A stretch of DNA of 49,471 nt from JALORV01 sp044225415 (GTDB lineage: Bacteria > Pseudomonadota > Gammaproteobacteria > Burkholderiales > Burkholderiaceae_F). A program made the position numbers and the translations under genes. Below, in pieces: positions 43,585 to 49,471 of the stretch. Under the pieces are notes generated by a model, which had not been told where the DNA came from, made no database searches, and saw nothing but the letters and a program-made list of their open reading frames with translations. The DNA is taken from positions 1 through 49,471 of the forward strand of contig JBGAIO010000007.1 in assembly GCA_044225415.1 (NCBI GenBank), written 5' to 3'. How positions within the stretch are numbered: the first letter of the stretch is position 1; every line of letters starts with the position of its first letter.

Positions 43585-45249
43585 ATGCTGGTTTCGCTGT
43601 CGATCCGCAACTTCGTCATCGTCGACGAGCTCGACCTCGCCTTCGGCCCGGGCTTCACCGTGCTGACCGGCGAGACCGGTGCCGGCAAGTCGATCCTGAT
43701 CGACGCGCTGCTGCTTGCGCTGGGGGAGCGCGGCGATGCCGACGTCGTGCGTGAAGGCGCCGCGCGCGCCGACATCGCGGCGGAGTTCCGTGTGGGGCCG
43801 GCGCTGCTGCAGTGGCTGAAGCAGAACGACCTTGACGACAGCGACCTCGACGCCGAGGGCGACGCGCTGCTGCTCCGGCGCACGGTCGATGCGTCGGGGC
43901 GCAGCAAGGCCTTCGTCAACGGCGCCGCGGTCACCCTCGCGCAGCTGCGCGACATCGGCGAGCAGCTGGTCGACGTGCACGGACAGCATGCGCACCAGTC
44001 GCTGCTGCGCCCGGCGGCACAGCTCGCGCTGCTGGACGAGCATGGCGCGCTCGGCGAGGCCGCGGCCGCTGTAGCCTCAGCGCATGCCGGATGGAAGCGC
44101 GCGCAGCGCGCGCGCGAGGCCGCCGAAGCCATGGCGAGCAGCGCGGCCGCCGAGCAGCAGCGCCTGCGCTGGATCGTCGACGAGCTTGCGGGTCTCGCGC
44201 CGACCGACGGCGAGTGGGAGCGCATCGAGGCCGAGCACCGCCGGCTGTCGCATGGCGCGAGCCTCGTCGACGGCGCGCGGGCGGCGATCGACGTGCTCAG
44301 CGAAACCGATCACTCCGCGTTGACACAAGTGGCCGCCACCGTGCACCGCCTGACGCAGCTCGCGCCTTTCGACGAGCGCCTGCAGCCGATCATCGAACTG
44401 GTCACCGGCGCGCAGGTGCAGATCGAGGAGGCGGTCGCGGACCTGCAGCGTTATGCCGATCGCTCCGACCTCGATGCGGCCCGCCTCGCCGAAGTCGAAG
44501 CGCGCGTGTCTGCACTGCACGGCGCCGCGCGCCGTTTCCGCGTGGAGCCGCCCGCACTCGCCGGCATGCTGGCCGATGCGCGCGGCAAGCTCGACGCGCT
44601 GTCCGCCGCCAGCGATCTCGCCGCGCTGCAGGCGCGCGAGGCGGCGGCGCGTGCACACTACGACGCGGCAGCGACGGCACTGTCCAAGGCTCGCCGGAAA
44701 GCCGCGAAGCACATGTCGGCCGAAGTGACGCGCGCGATGCAGGATCTGGCGATGCCGGTCGGACGCTTCGACGTGGCACTGCTGGAAGGCGAGCCGTCGG
44801 CGCACGGCAACGAGAAGGCCGAATTCCTGGTGGCCGCGCACGCCGGCGTGGCGCCGAAACCCCTGGCGCGTGTGGCCTCGGGCGGCGAGCTCGCACGCAT
44901 CTCGCTGGCGATTGCCGTGATCGCCGCCAGCGCGACGCCCGTCACGACGCTGATCTTCGACGAAGTGGATGCCGGCATCGGCGGCGCCGTGGCGGAAACT
45001 GTCGGTCGCCTGCTGAAGCAGCTCGGTCAGTCGCGCCAGGTGCTGTCGGTCACGCACCTGCCGCAGGTCGCGGCGCGCGCCGACCAGCACTACACGGTCA
45101 GCAAGGAAACGTCTTCCGACGGACGCCCCGTGTCACGCATGGGCCAGCTCGACCGCCGCACGCGCGTCGACGAAATCGCGCGCATGCTCGGCGGCCACGC
45201 CATCACGGACACGACGCGCAAGCATGCGCGCGAACTACTGGCGGGTTAA
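43585..45249 (+). CDS. recN: DNA repair protein RecN
   Basis: SMC-like ATPase for double-strand break repair. It has 554 residues. Walker A GETGAGKS at residues 29-36, a central coiled-coil region (about 150-370), the ABC signature VASGGELARISLAI and Walker B TLIFDEVDAGIGG, followed by VLSVTHLPQVAARAD. No LexA box is obvious in the short space after nadK. Its TAA stop is shared within a TTAA with the opposing gene (45246-45249). Confidence 0.96.
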   Translation: MLVSLSIRNFVIVDELDLAFGPGFTVLTGETGAGKSILIDALLLALGERGDADVVREGAARADIAAEFRVGPALLQWLKQNDLDDSDLDAEGDALLLRRTVDASGRSKAFVNGAAVTLAQLRDIGEQLVDVHGQHAHQSLLRPAAQLALLDEHGALGEAAAAVASAHAGWKRAQRAREAAEAMASSAAAEQQRLRWIVDELAGLAPTDGEWERIEAEHRRLSHGASLVDGARAAIDVLSETDHSALTQVAATVHRLTQLAPFDERLQPIIELVTGAQVQIEEAVADLQRYADRSDLDAARLAEVEARVSALHGAARRFRVEPPALAGMLADARGKLDALSAASDLAALQAREAAARAHYDAAATALSKARRKAAKHMSAEVTRAMQDLAMPVGRFDVALLEGEPSAHGNEKAEFLVAAHAGVAPKPLARVASGGELARISLAIAVIAASATPVTTLIFDEVDAGIGGAVAETVGRLLKQLGQSRQVLSVTHLPQVAARADQHYTVSKETSSDGRPVSRMGQLDRRTRVDEIARMLGGHAITDTTRKHARELLAG

Positions 45250-46182
45250 GAGCCAGTTGCACGCTCCAGCAGCAGCTCCGCTGCGGCCAGATCCGCGATC
45301 GCCGTCCCCACCGACTTGAAGCAGGTGATCTCGCGGGCCTCGCGGCGGCCTGGACGACCCGCGACCAGATCGGCAAGTTCGCCCTTGACCGCATCCTGTG
45401 TGATCACCCCGCGTTCCAGCGGTTCGAGGATATCGGCCGCCTCGGCCATCGCCCCCGCACGCGTGTCCACGTAGATCGACGAGCGCGCCATCGCAACGTC
45501 GTCGGCCTCGCGCATGCCACGGCGAAAGCCGCCGACCAGGTCGAGGTGCGTGCCTTCGGCGAGCCAGGCGCCATGCACCACCGGATGTGTCGACGTGGTG
45601 GCGCAGCTGACGATGTCGGCGCGCACTGCACGGCTTCGAGATCATCGACCGCTTGCGCAGCAGGCCTTCGTCGCGCAGGCGCTGGGCCAGGCTCTGCGCA
45701 CCCGCATCGCGCCGACCCCAGACGGACAGCCGTGTCAGCGGTCGCGCACGCGCATGCGCATGGGCCATCCACGGCGCCAGCGCACCGGTGCCGATGATCA
45801 GCGCAGTGCGCGCATCATTCCTGGCGAGATGGCGTGCCGCCAGCAGCGATGTCGCCGCCGTGCGCCGCAGAGTCAGCGCCTCGCCGTCGATCACCGCACG
45901 CGGCGCGCCGCTGTCGCGGTCGAACAGGACGTAGAGCGCATTGACCGTGCGCCGGTCGAGTGGCCGGTTGCGCGGCGTCACGGTCACGAGCTTGACGCCC
46001 AGCGCAGTGGCCGACCACGCCGGCATCAGCAGCAGCGAGTCGTAACCCTCGGGAGCCGCGCCCAGCGTATGGGCGTGCCGCACGGGGGCGACCGGCGCCG
46101 CGACGAGCGTGCGCGCGATGGCATCCGCGAGGGCGTCCAGGTCCAGCGACGCGTCGACGTCCCTTGCGCTGAAGAAGCGCAT
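45246..46182 (-). pseudogene. ornithine cyclodeaminase-family gene broken by two frame shifts
   Basis: Family of ornithine cyclodeaminase/mu-crystallin and ketimine (pyrroline/piperideine-2-carboxylate) reductases. From 46182 the frame reads MRFFSARDVDASLDLDALADAI, SLLLMPAWSATALGVKLVTV and the NAD(P)-binding TALIIGTGALAPWMAHAHA. Near 45660 the match shifts to a second frame (AQAVDDLEAVQ) and near 45627 to a third (RADIVSCATTSTHPVVHGAW ... TCFKSVGTAIADLAAAELLL) ending at 45246. One missing base at each point would join them into a ~313-residue protein. It lies 9 nt after moaC. It is either a real pseudogene or sequence error. Confidence 0.85.
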
Positions 46183-46191
46183 CCGGGATGC

Positions 46192-46674
46192 TCAGCCGCG
46201 TTCCGCGATGAAGCTGCCCGAACGCCCGCCGTGCTTTTCCAGCAGGCGCACCGGGCCGATGACCATGCCGCGGTCCGCCGCCTTGCACATGTCGTAGATC
46301 GTCAGCAGGCCGACCTGCACGGCGGTCAGCGCTTCCATCTCCACGCCCGTGGCGCCGTGCGTCTCGACGCGCGCGGTGCAATCGACCGCGGCCGCAGGCT
46401 CATCGAGCGTGAACTCGACCGCGATACGCGTGATCGCGATCGGATGGCACAACGGAATCAGCTCCGCCGTGCGCTTCGCGCCCTGGATCGCCGCGACGCG
46501 CGCCACCGCCAGCACGTCGCCCTTGCCTGCGCGGCCCTCGCGGATCAGCGCGAGCGTCGCAGGCAGCATCGCGATGCGACCACCGGCCAGCGCGACGCGA
46601 TGCGTGGCCGGCTTGTCGCCCACGTCGACCATGTGGGCCTGACCGGCAGCGTCGAAGTGCGTCAGCGGATTCAT
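46192..46674 (-). CDS. moaC: cyclic pyranopterin monophosphate synthase MoaC
   Basis: Converts the MoaA product to cyclic pyranopterin monophosphate in molybdenum cofactor synthesis. It has 160 residues from the ATG at 46674. Conserved: FDAAGQAHMVDVGDKPATHRVA, TAELIPLCHPIAIT, ETHGATGVEMEALTAV and KAADRGMVIGPVRLLEKHGGRSGSF with the catalytic Lys and Asp. An open frame upstream to 46866 runs into the divergent peptidase gene and is not used. No other moa gene is in the window. Confidence 0.96.
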   Translation of the reverse strand: MNPLTHFDAAGQAHMVDVGDKPATHRVALAGGRIAMLPATLALIREGRAGKGDVLAVARVAAIQGAKRTAELIPLCHPIAITRIAVEFTLDEPAAAVDCTARVETHGATGVEMEALTAVQVGLLTIYDMCKAADRGMVIGPVRLLEKHGGRSGSFIAERG

Positions 46675-46705
46675 CGCGCAGCAACAATTCCCGTCGGACG
46701 GAAAG

Positions 46706-46733
46706 TGGAACGAAAGAAAGCGCTGGCTATCAT
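46706..46733 (+). promoter_or_regulatory. candidate sigma-70 promoter of the M48 peptidase gene
   Basis: TGGAAC (46706-46711) and TATCAT (46728-46733) are separated by 16 nt in the 74-nt gap between divergent moaC and the peptidase gene. The implied transcript has a leader of about 9 nt. The match is moderate. Confidence 0.35.
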
Positions 46734-46748
46734 ACGGGGACTGCAGAG

Positions 46749-48329
46749 ATGCTCCCCGCGGCGTGCCGCGCCCTCCACGTGCAGGTCCCGCGTTCCCCGT
46801 TGCGTAGCTTCGGTCGCCGCAGCGTCGTGCTGCTGATGTCCTTCGTGCTGGCCGCGCCGCTCGCACTGCCTGCGCACGCGCAGTCGGCAGTGCCGATGCT
46901 CGAACTGCCTTCGCTCGGCGAAGCCGGCAGCGAAGACCTGCCGCCGGCCATGGAACGCAAGATCGGCGAGCAGATCATGGCGCAGATCCGCCGCGATCCC
47001 GACTATCTCGCGGACCCCGAATCGACCGAGTACATCAACTACATCGGCTACAAGCTCGTGTCGTTCAGCGCCGCGCGCTCGCAGGACTTCACGTTCTTCA
47101 TGGTGCGCGACCCGATGCTCAACGCGTTCGCGCTGCCCGGCGGTTTCGTCGGCGTGCATTCGGGGCTGGTGATTGCCGCGCAGAGCGAGTCCGAGCTGGC
47201 CGGCGTGCTCGCCCACGAAATCTCGCACGTGGCGCAACGGCACATCGCGCGCATGCTGGGCCAGCAGAAGGAATCGATGGCAATCCAGATCGGCGCGCTG
47301 CTGCTGGCGATCCTGGCCGCGCGCGCCGGCGGCAACTCCAGCGGCGACCTGGCGCAGGCTGCGATCCTCGGCGGCCAGGCGGCGGCCCTGCAGCAGCAGC
47401 TCAACTTCTCGCGCGACGCCGAACGCGAAGCCGATCGCGTGGGCTTCACCACGCTGGTCAACGCCGGCTTCGACGGCCGCGGCATGGAGCAGTTCTTCGG
47501 ACGCCTGCAGCAGGGCTCGCGGCTGTACGAAGGCACGGCGCCCGCCTACCTGCGCACGCACCCGATGACGGTCGAGCGCATCGCCGACATGCAGAACCGC
47601 ACGCGCGGCATGACGTTCCGGCAACGCGCGGATGCGATCGACTTCCACCTGGTGCGTGCACGCCTGCGCGTGCTGCAGGAGACGTCGGTGCAGGGCTGGC
47701 GCGACCAGCTCGACTACTTCAACAACCTGCTCAAATCGCGCAGCGCCTCGGTCGAGGCGGCCGCTTACTACGGCGCCAGCGTCGCCGCGCTGAAGCTGCA
47801 CCTCGATGCACTGGCCTACGAGAACGCGCAGGCCGCGCGGCGGGCGAGCATCGCGTCGTCGGCGATGCTCGACAAGCTGGTCGCGGAAACGCAGTTCGCC
47901 GCCGCCACGACCGATGAACAGCGCGCCGCCGCGGTCGCCGCCGCGCGCGAGGTGGCCGCGCGCTATCCGCTGTCCGTCGTCGCCGTCGGCAACTACATCG
48001 ACCTGCTGATCCGCTCGCACCAGTACCAGCAGGCCATCGACACCCTGCGTACGCAACTCGCGATCACGCGCTCGCAGCCCGGCTACTACGCGCTGCTCGG
48101 CCGCAGCTACGAAGCGCTGGGCCGCCGGACGCTGCATCACCAGGCGATCGCCGAGATGTACGCACTGCTGGGTTCGAAGTCGGCCGCCCTGCAGCAGATG
48201 GAACTGGCGCGCCGCGCCAACGACGGCGACTTCTACACCATGTCGGAAGTCGACGCGCGCATCCGCGAACTGCAGGCCGACCTGAAGGCCGACAAGGAAG
48301 CGATGCAGGCGCGGGCCGGCCGCCAGTAA
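46749..48329 (+). CDS. BepA-like periplasmic M48 metalloprotease with TPR tail
   Basis: Up to 526 residues. A signal peptide (RRSVVLLMSFVLAAPLALPAHAQ, cleavage after AHA or HAQ) sends it to the periplasm. Peptidase domain: FALPGGFVGVHSGLV, zinc motif HEISH at residues 156-160, third ligand in DAEREADRVGF. A C-terminal helical TPR-like region (ALKLHLDALAYENAQAARRAS; YALLGRSYEALGR) follows. E. coli BepA (487 residues) has this layout and assists or degrades LptD and BAM components of the outer membrane. The first ATG (46749) adds about 20 residues before the signal; a later start is possible. Confidence 0.88.
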   Translation: MLPAACRALHVQVPRSPLRSFGRRSVVLLMSFVLAAPLALPAHAQSAVPMLELPSLGEAGSEDLPPAMERKIGEQIMAQIRRDPDYLADPESTEYINYIGYKLVSFSAARSQDFTFFMVRDPMLNAFALPGGFVGVHSGLVIAAQSESELAGVLAHEISHVAQRHIARMLGQQKESMAIQIGALLLAILAARAGGNSSGDLAQAAILGGQAAALQQQLNFSRDAEREADRVGFTTLVNAGFDGRGMEQFFGRLQQGSRLYEGTAPAYLRTHPMTVERIADMQNRTRGMTFRQRADAIDFHLVRARLRVLQETSVQGWRDQLDYFNNLLKSRSASVEAAAYYGASVAALKLHLDALAYENAQAARRASIASSAMLDKLVAETQFAAATTDEQRAAAVAAAREVAARYPLSVVAVGNYIDLLIRSHQYQQAIDTLRTQLAITRSQPGYYALLGRSYEALGRRTLHHQAIAEMYALLGSKSAALQQMELARRANDGDFYTMSEVDARIRELQADLKADKEAMQARAGRQ

Positions 48330-48536
48330 GTGCCTCATTGACCCTGCCGACCGCGCACCTTTCGCATCCTTGCGCGGCGTCAAGGGGCAGGCTGCCGTTT
48401 CCCGTTCGCGCTGCCCTTACAATGGCACGCCACTCGCTGCGGTGCCGAGCCTGCCCGCCGCTTATTTCCTGATGTCATGCCTTCATGCGCGGCGCCGTGC
48501 ACCGCCGCCGCATGAATCGGGCAACGTAACGCAGAC

Positions 48537-49471
48537 ATGAACGCACCGACTCATCCCGACAGCAACCTGTTGAACCCTGCTCTCGCCGCCGGCGCGATCG
48601 AGACCGATGCGGTCATCGTCGGCGCCGGGCCCGTCGGACTGTTCCAGGTCTTCGAACTCGGCCTGCTGGAAATCAAGGCGCACATCATCGACTCGCTGAA
48701 GGACGTCGGCGGACAGTGCATCGAGCTGTATCCCGACAAGCCGATCTACGACATCCCGGCCGTGCCGGTATGCACCGGCAAGGAACTGACCGACAGCCTG
48801 CTCAAGCAGATCGAACCCTTCGGTGCAACCTTCCACCTGGGGCAGGAAGTCAACGTCGTCGAGCGCCAGCCCGACGGCCGCTTCTACGTCGAGACCACCG
48901 GCGGCACGCGCTTCCTGACGCGCGTGGTCATCATCGCCGCGGGCGTGGGCTCGTTCCAGCCGCGCACGCTGAAGGTGCCGGACATCGACCGCTTCCTCGG
49001 CACGCAGCTTCACTACCGCGTGAAGGACCCGACGCAGTTCCACGGCAAGAACCTGGTCATCGCCGGCGGCGGCGACTCCGCGCTCGACTGGGCGCTCGAT
49101 CTCGCCGGCAAGGCCGAGAGTGTCGTGCTCGTGCATCGCCGCGACGGCTTCCGCGCCGCGCCCGCGTCGGTCGCGAAGATGAAGGAACTGTGCGACAGCC
49201 TGGAGATGCAGCTGCTGGTCGGCCAGATCAACGGCTTCGAGGAAACCGACGGTCGACTGACCGAAGTGCGCGTCGCGTCGCTCGACGGCCTGACGCGCCG
49301 CGTCCCGCTCGACGCGCTGCTTGTGTTCTACGGCCTGTCGCCCAAGCTCGGCCCGATCGCCGAATGGGGCCTCGACCTGGAACGCAAGCAGATCGTCGTC
49401 GACACCGAGAAGTTCGAGACGAATGTACCCGGCATCTTCGCCATCGGCGACATCAACATCTACCCCGGCAA
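48537..49471 (+). CDS. ferredoxin-NADP reductase of thioredoxin-reductase-like type (cut by window end)
   Basis: A flavoprotein that passes electrons between NADPH and ferredoxin or flavodoxin. About 311 codons are visible. N-terminal FAD fold DAVIVGAGPVGLFQVFELG, then GGQCIELYPDKPIYDIPA, the hallmark of the TrxR-like (YumC-type) FNR, which lacks the CxxC redox pair. NADPH fold: LVIAGGGDSALDWALDLAG, HRRDGFRA. The second FAD motif VPGIFAIGDIN is at the window end. A TACAAT -10-like hexamer (48418-48423) lies upstream, but no good -35 is visible. Confidence 0.93.
   Translation, partial: MNAPTHPDSNLLNPALAAGAIETDAVIVGAGPVGLFQVFELGLLEIKAHIIDSLKDVGGQCIELYPDKPIYDIPAVPVCTGKELTDSLLKQIEPFGATFHLGQEVNVVERQPDGRFYVETTGGTRFLTRVVIIAAGVGSFQPRTLKVPDIDRFLGTQLHYRVKDPTQFHGKNLVIAGGGDSALDWALDLAGKAESVVLVHRRDGFRAAPASVAKMKELCDSLEMQLLVGQINGFEETDGRLTEVRVASLDGLTRRVPLDALLVFYGLSPKLGPIAEWGLDLERKQIVVDTEKFETNVPGIFAIGDINIYPG

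Overview
The window is GC-rich proteobacterial chromosome. It is most likely Betaproteobacteria, near Burkholderiales. Supporting this are the grpE-dnaK-dnaJ and hemH-hrcA-nadK-recN blocks, dxs-ispA-xseB, a long E. coli-type ArgG, and a TRAP-type carboxylate uptake operon. The taxonomic call is an inference from gene content and order; no search was run. Nothing in the sequence resembles an rRNA, tRNA, CRISPR array or complete insertion sequence.

Layout. (1) 1-2133: end of argF, then argG and a strong intrinsic terminator. (2) 2269-13846: an accessory stretch read entirely on the minus strand. It holds a ParE/RelE-type toxin-antitoxin pair, small membrane proteins, a DUF6886-like protein, and a YezG-type immunity gene sitting 2 nt behind what looks like the surviving C-terminus of a lost toxin. 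It also holds a double-GNAT protein, a VOC-GNAT fusion, several lipoproteins and at least four gene remnants. By eye its codon use is less GC-extreme than the flanks. (3) 13932-24041: core functions. These are an S9 peptidase, murB, a YajQ protein, a class I amidotransferase, the isoprenoid block xseB-ispA-dxs, an EamA exporter and a mercaptopyruvate sulfurtransferase. (4) 24160-25956: a ZIP metal transporter with two compensating frame changes and a Tat-exported dienelactone-hydrolase-like protein.

(5) 26054-33444: a tightly coupled catabolic operon. The order of transcription is gntR, then (from a separate promoter overlapped by a 30-bp near-palindrome) TRAP dctP-dctQ-dctM, an FAD oxidoreductase, an enoyl-CoA hydratase-like protein and a family I CoA-transferase. 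The last four junctions overlap or nearly touch. The arrangement reads as uptake of an unknown organic acid, CoA activation, and oxidation or isomerisation, under GntR control. The substrate is not deducible from sequence alone. (6) 33519-43547: a BaiN/HI0933-type flavoprotein, then dnaJ, a second (class B) J-protein, dnaK and grpE with two candidate RpoH promoters, a small membrane protein, hemH, hrcA and nadK. (7) 43585-49471: recN, a frame-disrupted ornithine cyclodeaminase-family gene, moaC, a BepA-like M48 metalloprotease and the start of a ferredoxin-NADP reductase.

Most worth a second look: the operator-promoter and uncharacterised CoA pathway (26-33.5 kb); the orphan immunity gene with toxin tail (4.4-4.9 kb); a 180-residue membrane protein built of two copies of an unrecognised ~50-residue module (2.9-3.4 kb); the peptidase-RND chimera (12.25-12.84 kb); and two genes with paired closely spaced indels (24.6 and 45.6 kb), which may be real decay or assembly error.
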